Below the pieces are notes generated by a model. It had not been told where the DNA came from and made no database searches. It saw only the letters and a list, made by a program, of their open reading frames with translations. From positions 1-64,000 of the forward strand of contig NZ_JAKLTM010000008.1 in assembly GCF_022012305.1 (NCBI RefSeq): 64,000 bases of DNA, written 5' to 3'. Shown here piece after piece: positions 57,490 to 64,000 of the stretch (positions are counted from its first letter, which is position 1; every line of letters begins with the position of its first letter). Both the position numbers and the translations under genes were made by a program. The DNA comes from Ramlibacter paludis. Lineage in GTDB: Bacteria; Pseudomonadota; Gammaproteobacteria; Burkholderiales; Burkholderiaceae_C.

Positions 57490-58761
57490 ATGAGCCGACC
57501 GAGTCATATCCTGCTTGCCGCCGTCGCCCTGGCCTGCATTTCGCTGGCGCTGCCGCCGCGGCCGGTCTTTGCCCAGGTGCCGGCGGCACCGACCGAGGCC
57601 GTAGCGGGCAAGGTCTATTCCGCCGCCGAACTGGAAAAGCTGGTCGGCCCCTTCGCCCTGTATCCCGACGACCTGGTGGCCATCATCATCCCGGCCTCCA
57701 CCTTCCCGCTGCAGATCGTGCAGGCCGACCGCTTCCTCGAGAAGCGCAAAACGGACACCAAGCTGCAGATCGATGCCGCCTGGGACGATTCGGTGAAGTC
57801 GCTGGTCAACTATCCCGAGGTCGTGAAGAAGATGAGCAACGACCTGGATTGGACGGAGGACCTGGGCGAGGCGGTGGTGGCCGATACCGCTTCTGTGATG
57901 GAGGCGGTGCAGGCCTTCCGCCGCCGCGCGCAGACCGCGGGCAACCTCAAGACCGACAAGCAGCAGACCGTGGTCGTGGAGCAGGAGGTCATCAAGATCG
58001 AGCCCACCGATCCGCAGGTCGTCTACGTGCCGCAGTACGAGCCGAGCCAGGTGGTCGTGTACGGCGCCTCGCCGTATTACTACCCTTACTCGCCGCCTTA
58101 TCCGGCGTACTGGTATCCCTACGCGCCCGGCGCGGCGCTGGCCGCGGGCGTGATCTGGGGCGCGGCCCTCGGCGCCGTTTGGGGCGGCGGCCACTACGTC
58201 TCGCATTACGGCGGCAATAACAACATCACCATCAACCGCGGCAACAACAACGTCAACACCGGCAACATCGGCAGCGGCAACCGCGGTGGCGGCAATCGCA
58301 CCAACGCCGGCAACAGCACCTGGAAGTCGAACAAGCAGCCGGGCCAGGTGGCCGGCGGCGGCGGCAACCGGCAAGGCAACCGGGCCGGCGACGGCCGTGG
58401 CGGCACCGGAACCATGGGTGCGGGTCCGCGTGGTGGGGCCGGTGGTGGAGATCGTGCCGGTGCCGGGGCCGGGGCCGGCGGACGCGGCGGCGCGGGCGGT
58501 CCTTCCGCTTCGACGCGGCCTTCGGGCGGCGGCGGCGATGCCTTCGGCGGCATCAACTCGGGCTCCAGCGCCAATCGGGCAAGTTCGCGCGGCAACGAGA
58601 GCCGCGCATCGCACAGCGGCGCTTCGCGGTCTTCGGCCGGAGGCGGCGGGGCGAGGGCCAGCGGTGGCTTCAGCGGCGGCGGCGGCGCCCGCGCAGGTGG
58701 GGGCGGCGGCGGCGGACGGGGCGGCGGTGGTGGTGGCCGGGGCGGCGGAGGCAGGAGGTGA
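57490..58761 (+). CDS. DUF3300 exported protein with Gly-rich C-terminus
   Basis: The 423-residue product has a signal peptide (ILLAAVALACISLALPPRPVFAQ). A DUF3300 domain (about 35-170) carries LEKLVGPFALYPDDLVAIIIPASTFPLQIVQADRFL and KIEPTDPQVVYVPQYEPSQVVVYG. A Tyr/Pro-rich membrane-like stretch follows, then a long low-complexity Asn/Gly/Arg/Ser region ending in poly-Gly. ATG 57490 is preferred because AGGA lies 8 nt upstream; ATG 57481 is 9 bp earlier without usable spacing. Role unknown; typically near DUF2950. It heads the operon with DUF2950, a binding protein and a transporter. Confidence 0.82.
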   Translation: MSRPSHILLAAVALACISLALPPRPVFAQVPAAPTEAVAGKVYSAAELEKLVGPFALYPDDLVAIIIPASTFPLQIVQADRFLEKRKTDTKLQIDAAWDDSVKSLVNYPEVVKKMSNDLDWTEDLGEAVVADTASVMEAVQAFRRRAQTAGNLKTDKQQTVVVEQEVIKIEPTDPQVVYVPQYEPSQVVVYGASPYYYPYSPPYPAYWYPYAPGAALAAGVIWGAALGAVWGGGHYVSHYGGNNNITINRGNNNVNTGNIGSGNRGGGNRTNAGNSTWKSNKQPGQVAGGGGNRQGNRAGDGRGGTGTMGAGPRGGAGGGDRAGAGAGAGGRGGAGGPSASTRPSGGGGDAFGGINSGSSANRASSRGNESRASHSGASRSSAGGGGARASGGFSGGGGARAGGGGGGGRGGGGGGRGGGGRR

Positions 58762-58763
58762 TC

Positions 58764-59669
58764 ATGAAGAACGCGAACCTTTCCATCCTCAAGCGCATCC
58801 TGATTGGCTGCGCACTGTGCGCGGCAGCCTGGCAGGCCCAGGCGCAGGCGCAACGCACTTTCCCATCGCCCGAGGACGCGGCCAAGGCGCTGGTCGCCGC
58901 GGCCGCGGCTGACGACGAAGCGGCCATGGCGCAGATCTTCGGGCCCCAGTACCGCACGGTCGTCGCCACCGACGACAAGGCGCAGGGCCGGGAAAACCGT
59001 GCCAAGTTCGCCAGCGCGGCCAAGGAATACCAGTTGCTGCGCAAGGAAAAAGACGGGCGCGTGACGCTGGTGGTCGGCACGCAGGCCTGGCCCTTGCCGG
59101 TGCCGCTGGTGCAAAGCGGCGGCGCATGGCGTTTCGACACCGCTGCGGGCGTCGAGGAATTGCAGGCGCGCCGCATCGGCGAGAACGAGCTCGGCGCCAT
59201 CGAGGTGCTGCAGTTTTACGTCGGCGCGCAGCGCCAGTACGCCACGGTGCCGCGCGACGGTTCCAACGTGCGCGCCTTCGCGCAGCGCCTGACCAGCACG
59301 GCCGGCAAGAAGGACGGGCTGTACTGGGAGTCGGCGGCCGGCGAAGAGCAGAGCCCGATCGGACCGCTGGTGGGTGACGGCGACCACGTGGCCGGCGAGC
59401 CCTATCACGGCTACCACTACCGCATCCTCAAGGCGCAGGGCCCGGCCGCACCGGGCGGCCGCTACAGCTACGTGATCAACGGCCGCATGGTCGCCGGCTA
59501 CGCGTTGATGGCCTGGCCGGCGCGGTATGGCAACACGGGGGTCAAGACCTTCATCGTCAACCACTATGGCCAGGTGTACGAGAAGGACCTCGGGCCGAAC
59601 ACCGCGCAACTGGCGGCCGGCATCAAGGAGTACAACCCGGACAAGACGTGGTCGCCCGTGGGCGACTGA
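58764..59669 (+). CDS. DUF2950 exported protein
   Basis: The 301-residue product has a signal peptide (ILIGCALCAAAWQAQAQAQ) and the DUF2950 hallmarks TFPSPEDAAKALVAAAAADDEAAM, GGAWRFDTAAGVEELQARRIGENELGAI, GYHYRILKAQGPAAPGGRYSYVINGRMVAGYALMAWPARYGNTGVKTFIVNHYGQVYEKDLG. Function is unknown. ATG 58764 is chosen because AGGAGG lies 5 nt upstream; the GTG at 58758 overlaps that ribosome-binding site. It sits 2 bp after the DUF3300 stop; the two families commonly occur together. Confidence 0.85.
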   Translation: MKNANLSILKRILIGCALCAAAWQAQAQAQRTFPSPEDAAKALVAAAAADDEAAMAQIFGPQYRTVVATDDKAQGRENRAKFASAAKEYQLLRKEKDGRVTLVVGTQAWPLPVPLVQSGGAWRFDTAAGVEELQARRIGENELGAIEVLQFYVGAQRQYATVPRDGSNVRAFAQRLTSTAGKKDGLYWESAAGEEQSPIGPLVGDGDHVAGEPYHGYHYRILKAQGPAAPGGRYSYVINGRMVAGYALMAWPARYGNTGVKTFIVNHYGQVYEKDLGPNTAQLAAGIKEYNPDKTWSPVGD

Positions 59670-60676
59670 GCGGCCGCCTCGCCTGCGCGCTGCTGCTCTG
59701 CCTGCTGGCCGCGGGGTCCGCATTCGCGGGCGAACGGCTGCAGGCCATCCAGGCCCGCGGCGTCCTGCGCTGCGGCGTGAGCGAAGGCATCGCCGGATTT
59801 TCCGCGCGTGACGCCGCCGGCCGCTGGAGCGGACTCGATGCCGACTTCTGCCGCGCCGTCGCGGCCGCCGCTCTGGGCAGCGCCGACAAGGTGCAGTTCC
59901 TGCCGCTGTCGGCCGCCAGCCGCTTCCCCGCCCTCCAGAGTGGCGCCATCGACCTGCTGGTGCGCCAGGCCACCTGGACGCTGGGCCGCGAGATCGGCCT
60001 GGGCGCGCGCTTCGCGGGCATCCTGCTGTACGACGGCCAGGGCTTCATGGTGCCCGCCGCGGGCGGCGCGAAGACGCTCGCTGCGCTTGCGGGCGCCACG
60101 ATCTGCGTCGAGAAAGGCACCACGCACGCCGACAACCTCGCCGACCACTTCGCAACGCGCGGCTGGAAGGTGCAGCCGCTGGTGCTGGACTCACCCGCGG
60201 CGCTGGCCGCCGCCTTCTTCGCCGGCCGCTGCCAGGCCTGCAGTTCCGACGCGTCCCAGCTTGCCGCCCTGCGCGTCGCGGCGCCCGGAGGCGCAGCGGG
60301 CTATGTCATCCTCGACGAGCGCATTTCGAAGGAGCCGCTCGGGCCGGTCGTGGCGACGGGCGACGAGGCCTGGGTGACGCTGGTGCGCTGGGTGCTGTTC
60401 GTGCTGGTCGCGGCAGAGGAGCAGGGCGTGACGCAGGCGAATGCCGCAACGCGCTGGGGCGAACCGGCGCTGAAGCGCTCGCTGGGCGGCGCCGACGAAT
60501 TCAGCAAGGCGCTGGGCGTCGCGCCGGGCTGGGCCTTGCGCGCGCTGCAGGCTGTCGGCAACTACGGCGAACTGTTCGAGCGCAACGTGGGCGCGGCCGG
60601 TCCCCTGAAGCTGGAGCGCGGGCTGAACCGGCCGTGGAACCAGGGCGGCCTGCTCTATGCGCCGCCACTGCGCTGA
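59648..60676 (+). CDS. Periplasmic amino-acid-type substrate-binding protein
   Basis: The 342-residue product has a signal peptide (LACALLLCLLAAGSAFAGE) and a family 3 binding-protein fold: LQAIQARGVLRCGVSEGIAGFSARDAAGRWSGLDADFCRAVAAAALG, and a C-terminal lobe with AWVTLVRWVLFVLVAAEEQGVTQANA and GLNRPWNQGGLLYAPPLR. This end pattern is that of AapJ-type amino-acid binding proteins. GTG 59648 overlaps the DUF2950 gene by 22 bp and gives the only plausible start. No ABC permease or ATPase genes follow, so it is an orphan binding protein. Confidence 0.82.
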   Translation: MVARGRLSGRLACALLLCLLAAGSAFAGERLQAIQARGVLRCGVSEGIAGFSARDAAGRWSGLDADFCRAVAAAALGSADKVQFLPLSAASRFPALQSGAIDLLVRQATWTLGREIGLGARFAGILLYDGQGFMVPAAGGAKTLAALAGATICVEKGTTHADNLADHFATRGWKVQPLVLDSPAALAAAFFAGRCQACSSDASQLAALRVAAPGGAAGYVILDERISKEPLGPVVATGDEAWVTLVRWVLFVLVAAEEQGVTQANAATRWGEPALKRSLGGADEFSKALGVAPGWALRALQAVGNYGELFERNVGAAGPLKLERGLNRPWNQGGLLYAPPLR

Positions 60677-60685
60677 GGACGCGCC

Positions 60686-62029
60686 GTGAGCCAGCTGCAG
60701 ATCACCATCACCCTGGTCGTGTTTGTGGTGGTGATCCTGGCCATCGCGTTCGACGTGGTCGACATGGCGCTGGCGTCCCTGCTCGGGGTGAGCGTCCTGG
60801 TCGCGTGCGGCATCCTCGGGGAGACCGAGATCATCGCGGCGACGCGCACCGCCGGCGGGCCGTTATTGCTGCTGTTCGGTGGCATGGTGGTCGCCCGCAT
60901 CCTGTCGACCACCGGCGTCTTCGAGCGCGTCGGCAACCTCTACCTGCGGGCGACGCGCGGCAGCGGCCGGCGCTTCCTCCTGCTGCTGTTCCTGCTGGTC
61001 GCGCCGCTGTGCGCGCTGCTGCCCAATGCCACCACCGTGGTGCTGCTGGCGCCGATCGTGATCCGCGTGGCGCAGGCGCTGGAGATCGACATCGCGCCCG
61101 CGATGATCCTCACCGCCATCATCAGCAACTCCGCCGGCCTGCTCACGCTGGTCGGCGATCCGGCGACCTTCCTGGTCGGCAGCGCCATCGGCATGAGCTT
61201 CGGCGAGTACCTGCGCAAGGTGAGCCTGGGCGGCGTGGCGGCGGTGCTGGTGCCGTTGCTGCTGGCGCCGCTGCTGATGCGCGGAATCTGGCGCCTGCGC
61301 CGGCCGCTGCCGCAACCGCAGCCGGAGCCGCCGATCGAGCATCCGTGGTTTGCCGCCGGGGCGCTGCTGACGCTGGCCGCGATGGTGGTGCTGTTCGTGG
61401 TGGGCGAGGAGCTGCCCACCAAGATCGTGCCGCCGGCCGTGGCCGTCATCGGCGCTTCGCTGGCGCTGCTGACCGCCTACGCGGCGAAGATCGAACCGGT
61501 CGACCGCATCCTGCACGACATCGACTGGAAGACCCTGCTGTTCCTGGCCGGCATCTTCTGCCTGGTCGAGGCCTTCACCAAGACCGGCCTGCTGCAGCTC
61601 ATGGCGCTGAAGCTGCACGGCTGGTTCGGCACCGAGCTGATGCTGGTGGCGATGGCCTTGATCGCCGGCGTGGGCGTGCTGTCCTCGCTGCTGGCCAACG
61701 TGCCGGTGGTGGCGGGCTCGCTGGTGATGATCAAGGGCTACCTGGTGGCCGCCAGCGTGGTGCCCGAGATGGCGCTGGCGCCCGGCTACTCGGACTGGCC
61801 GGCGCAGACCCTGCCCGTGTTCATCGCGATGATGTTCGGGGCCACGCTGGGCGGCAATGCCACGCTGATCGGCGCCTCGGCCAACGTGGTGGCCGCCGGC
61901 GCCTGCGCGAACCACGGCCGGCGCATCAGCTTTGCCGGCTTCCTGCGCTACGGCCTACCGATCATGGTGTGCCAGCTCGCCGTGGGCGCGCTGTACGTCC
62001 AGGGCCTGGCTCGCTTCACCGCGCGCTAG
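60686..62029 (+). CDS. SLC13/ArsB-NhaD superfamily ion transporter
   Basis: The 447-residue product has about eleven helices in two repeats: GGPLLLLFGGMVVARILSTTGVFERVGNLYLRAT and LLPNATTVVLLAPIVIRVAQALEIDIAPAMILTAIISNSAGLLTLVGDPATFLVG in the first. IDWKTLLFLAGIFCLVEAFTKTGLL and MMFGATLGGNATLIGASANVVAAG form the second. The paired NSAG..T.VGDP and GGNATLIGASAN motifs are the ion-translocation signatures of this superfamily (citrate, arsenite or Na+/H+). Substrate not assignable. GTG 60686 follows the binding-protein stop by 9 bp. Its 3' end overlaps the convergent permease gene by 75 bp. Confidence 0.82.
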   Translation: MSQLQITITLVVFVVVILAIAFDVVDMALASLLGVSVLVACGILGETEIIAATRTAGGPLLLLFGGMVVARILSTTGVFERVGNLYLRATRGSGRRFLLLLFLLVAPLCALLPNATTVVLLAPIVIRVAQALEIDIAPAMILTAIISNSAGLLTLVGDPATFLVGSAIGMSFGEYLRKVSLGGVAAVLVPLLLAPLLMRGIWRLRRPLPQPQPEPPIEHPWFAAGALLTLAAMVVLFVVGEELPTKIVPPAVAVIGASLALLTAYAAKIEPVDRILHDIDWKTLLFLAGIFCLVEAFTKTGLLQLMALKLHGWFGTELMLVAMALIAGVGVLSSLLANVPVVAGSLVMIKGYLVAASVVPEMALAPGYSDWPAQTLPVFIAMMFGATLGGNATLIGASANVVAAGACANHGRRISFAGFLRYGLPIMVCQLAVGALYVQGLARFTAR

Positions 62030-63160
62030 CGCGGCCTCGCCGCCCAGCGGCAGCATCTGCGGCGGTGGCGGACCGTCGGCGATCCAGGCGGACAGCTCGG
62101 TATAGGCGATGGCCAGCACGACCGGGCCCACGAACAGGCCGACCACGCCGAAGGCGATCAGCCCGCCGATCACGCCGGCAAAGATCAGGATCAGCGGGAG
62201 GTCGGCGCCACGCTTGATCAGCAGGGGACGCAGGATGTTGTCCAGGACGGAGACGAGGATCGCCCAGGGCAGGAAGATGGTGGCCGTGAGCGTGTTGCCG
62301 CTCCAGTACAGCCAGCCCACCGCGAGCACCATCACCGGCGTGGCGCCCACTTGCGCGACGCCCAGCATGAACATCAAGGCGGTGAGGAAACCGGCAAACG
62401 GGACGCCCGCGACGACCAGCCCGATGCCGCCGAGCAGTGACTGCACGACGGCCGTGACGATCACGCCCAGCGCCACCGCGCGGATCGCCTGCCCGCCCAG
62501 CGTCACCGATTGCTCCCCGCGCGCGCCTGCCAATCGGTAGGCGAACGCGCGCAAGCCGCCAGCGGCCGCTTCGCCGCTGGAATAGAGCAGCGTCGCGATG
62601 ATGGCGGTGAGCAGCAGGTGGATGAGGAAGGCGGCCAGTCCGCCCGCGGTGTCCAGCAGCCAGGAGGCCGCGCGCTTGGCGTAGGGCGCGGCTTGCTCGA
62701 CGAGCTGGTCGGCGGGCAGGTCCGCGACCGCCTGCCACTTGCCGGCGACGCGGGCGCCGACCACCGGCAGCTGCCCGACCCACGCCGGCGGCGGCGGCAG
62801 TCCAGCCTGCGCCACCGACTTGGCGCGCGCGGCGACGTCGTCGCTGTGGCTGGTCAGCGTCACCACGGCAAAGCCCAGCGGCAGGATCACCACCAGCAGC
62901 ATCACGGTGGTCATCACCGTGACGGCCAGGCTGCGCTTGCCGCCCAGGCGTTGCTGGAGCCGCAACATCAACGGCCAGGTCGACACCACGATCAGCGTCG
63001 CCCAGATCAGTGCCGACAGGAAGGGCCGCAGGATCCAGAGGCTGGTGGCCAGCAACAGGACGATGAAGAGGATGGCCAGCAGGAAGCGGGGCAACTCGCG
63101 GAATGCGGGGGCGGTCGCGGCGGCCGTGGCGGCGGGTGGGGTGGTCGTGGTGGGAGTCAT
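61955..63160 (-). CDS. AI-2E family membrane permease
   Basis: The 401-residue product has seven to eight helices typical of the AI-2E/PerM/YdiK family: FLLAILFIVLLLATSLWILRPFLSALIWATLIVVSTWPLMLRLQQRLGGKRSLAVTVMTTVMLLVVILPL at the start, then GVPFAGFLTALMFMLGVAQVGATPVM and SVLDNILRPLLIKRGADLPLILIFAGVIGGLIAFGVVGLFVGPVVLAI. Members export signal molecules or ions; the substrate here is unknown. ATG 63160 overlaps the carbonic anhydrase stop by 4 bp, so both share promoter 9. Confidence 0.85.
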   Translation of the reverse strand: MTPTTTTPPAATAAATAPAFRELPRFLLAILFIVLLLATSLWILRPFLSALIWATLIVVSTWPLMLRLQQRLGGKRSLAVTVMTTVMLLVVILPLGFAVVTLTSHSDDVAARAKSVAQAGLPPPPAWVGQLPVVGARVAGKWQAVADLPADQLVEQAAPYAKRAASWLLDTAGGLAAFLIHLLLTAIIATLLYSSGEAAAGGLRAFAYRLAGARGEQSVTLGGQAIRAVALGVIVTAVVQSLLGGIGLVVAGVPFAGFLTALMFMLGVAQVGATPVMVLAVGWLYWSGNTLTATIFLPWAILVSVLDNILRPLLIKRGADLPLILIFAGVIGGLIAFGVVGLFVGPVVLAIAYTELSAWIADGPPPPQMLPLGGEAALARGEASQALDVQRAHGELAHHDR

Positions 63161-63903
63161 CGCGTTGCCTCGATCGAGCGGCCGTTGAGGGGCTGCGTGG
63201 GCCGGGCGTTCATCGGATAGCGTTTGCCGAAGGCTGCGAGCTGCGCGGGCGCGATCTTCACCGGTGTCTTCAGCACGAACCAGCGCACCTCCTCGCTGCA
63301 CGGTGGCGTGGTGAGCGACCCCTGGAAGGTGTAGTAGCCCTTGTCGGCCGGCAGCAGGCTGCTGGCGTCGATGCTGGTGTCGACGGAGTTTTCCTGCTCC
63401 TTCTTCTTCGGCAGGTTTTTCCAGATGGTTGCGATCGCGGGATTGGTTGCCCCCTGGTCGAGCAGCACGGCCACCACCGCCAGCTTGCCGTCGGCGCCCT
63501 TGTGCACCAGGTGCGCCACCATGTCGTGGGCCTTGCCGGCGATCTTCTCTTCGCTCGGCTTGTGGAAGTGGAACTGCTGCAGCTCATAGCGCGTGTCGCC
63601 CACTTCGATGCTGCTGCCGGGGGCGTAGTTGACCTGGATCGTGTGGCCGTTGTCGACGACCTTCAGCGGCGCAGGCTTGTAGTCGAACCGGATGCCCGGC
63701 AGGTCGGCCGCCTGGGCGCCGGTGATGTCGATGGGCGCCTGCACCTTGCCGAGCTTGCAGGTGGCGTACTCCCGCGCCAGGTCCGCCCAGTGGCCGGGCG
63801 CGCCGTGGCCGACGTACGACCAGTGGCCGCCGGCCTGTGCGGCCGCAAGCCAGCAGGCGCCGGCTGGGATCAGCAGCGCACGAACCGTCGGGATGAATGG
63901 CAT
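63157..63903 (-). CDS. Periplasmic alpha-carbonic anhydrase
   Basis: Alpha-carbonic anhydrases interconvert CO2 and bicarbonate. The 248-residue product has a signal peptide (ALLIPAGACWLAAAQAG) and the family core. Zinc ligands appear as His112 and His114 in QFHFHKPSEE and His131 in MVAHLVHKG. Substrate-pocket motif SLTTPPCSEEVRWFVL is present with the catalytic Thr-Thr, and Cys49 and the Cys of TTPPC may form the usual disulfide. ATG 63903 follows AGGAGG. Location in the periplasm implies a role in pH or CO2/bicarbonate balance. It heads an operon with the AI-2E permease under regulon promoter 9. Confidence 0.92.
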   Translation of the reverse strand: MPFIPTVRALLIPAGACWLAAAQAGGHWSYVGHGAPGHWADLAREYATCKLGKVQAPIDITGAQAADLPGIRFDYKPAPLKVVDNGHTIQVNYAPGSSIEVGDTRYELQQFHFHKPSEEKIAGKAHDMVAHLVHKGADGKLAVVAVLLDQGATNPAIATIWKNLPKKKEQENSVDTSIDASSLLPADKGYYTFQGSLTTPPCSEEVRWFVLKTPVKIAPAQLAAFGKRYPMNARPTQPLNGRSIEATR

Positions 63904-63920
63904 GGAGGCCTCCTGTCCGC

Positions 63921-63965
63921 ATTCGACAGCCCCTGCCAGGGGGCGCCAATGGGACCTTGGTCCAT
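63921..63965 (-). promoter_or_regulatory. Regulon promoter 9: operator plus -10 for the carbonic anhydrase operon
   Basis: TGGGACCTTGGTCCAT at 63950-63965. TCGAAT (63926-63921) begins 24 nt after the palindrome toward the carbonic anhydrase gene. The predicted start near 63914 gives an 11-nt leader containing AGGAGG. Bases beyond 63965 to the window end show nothing assignable. Confidence 0.75.
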
Positions 63966-64000
63966 GCGAACCGGGCCACCGAACTGTAGGACGTGGCCTA

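Noticed and set aside
21966..64000. Prophage, insertion sequence, integron or CRISPR array
   Set aside because: No transposase, integrase, phage structural gene, terminal inverted repeats or regularly spaced repeats were seen.

Overview
The window is GC-rich DNA from a betaproteobacterium, most likely Burkholderiales and probably near Comamonadaceae. The evidence is the gene order tuf / tRNA-Trp / secE / nusG / rplKAJL / rpoBC, an rsmB-DUF4390-ntrY-ntrX block with a short NtrX lacking the AAA+ domain, and pervasive GTG/TTG starts with ATGA-type overlaps. The genus is not resolved; a Ramlibacter- or Variovorax-like organism is a guess.

Region 1 (1-12.2 kb) is the core transcription/translation operon, from the last codons of tuf to rpoC. 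It has an L10-type leader before rplJ, an attenuator-like hairpin between rplL and rpoB, and a strong intrinsic terminator after rpoC. Region 2 (12.3-22 kb) is mostly housekeeping: a secreted lipoprotein with an Ala-Pro tract, a LemA-like protein, a two-gene flavocytochrome c sulfide dehydrogenase (cytochrome plus flavoprotein), rsmB, DUF4390, the NtrY/NtrX-like two-component pair, tRNA-Phe, and two small unknown genes.

Region 3 (22-32.4 kb, minus strand) is accessory. It holds a multi-pass membrane protein and a tightly overlapping four-gene cassette: a 1366-residue protein (degenerate CHAT-like domain, class III cyclase-like domain, AAA-type NTPase, TPR-like tail), an unusual cytochrome P450 with a C-terminal extension, a DyP-type heme peroxidase, and a patatin-like phospholipase with embedded membrane segments. 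I know of no described system with this composition. It looks like a lipid-release and lipid-oxidation module under a signalling ATPase. Region 4 (32.6-37.2 kb) is a Csu-type chaperone/usher pilus locus.

Region 5 (37.2-64 kb) holds a cytochrome bo-type oxidase (cyoABCD) with an MFS transporter, a phospholipase D/cardiolipin synthase-like lipoprotein, two sets of sensor kinase + FixJ/NarL-type regulator + stand-alone receiver, envelope proteins, a DUF2955-type tripartite efflux pump, DUF3300 and DUF2950 proteins, a periplasmic binding protein, an ion transporter, an AI-2E-family permease and a periplasmic alpha-carbonic anhydrase.

The main discovery is that regions 3 and 5 are tied together by a recurrent 16-bp palindrome, consensus TGGGACCWWGGTCCCA. 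It occurs nine times between 23.2 and 64.0 kb, always intergenic and 35-63 bp upstream of a start codon. In all nine cases a -10-like hexamer (consensus near YASAGT) begins exactly 24 nt downstream of the palindrome, placing the palindrome centre near -43.5. This is the architecture of an activator-dependent promoter. The motif resembles the mycobacterial DosR/DevR box, and the FixJ/NarL-type regulator at 45.3-45.9 kb carries the same AEKTVK recognition-helix stretch that I recall from DosR. I infer a local DosR-like stress or respiration regulon controlled by the two-component systems encoded in the same region.
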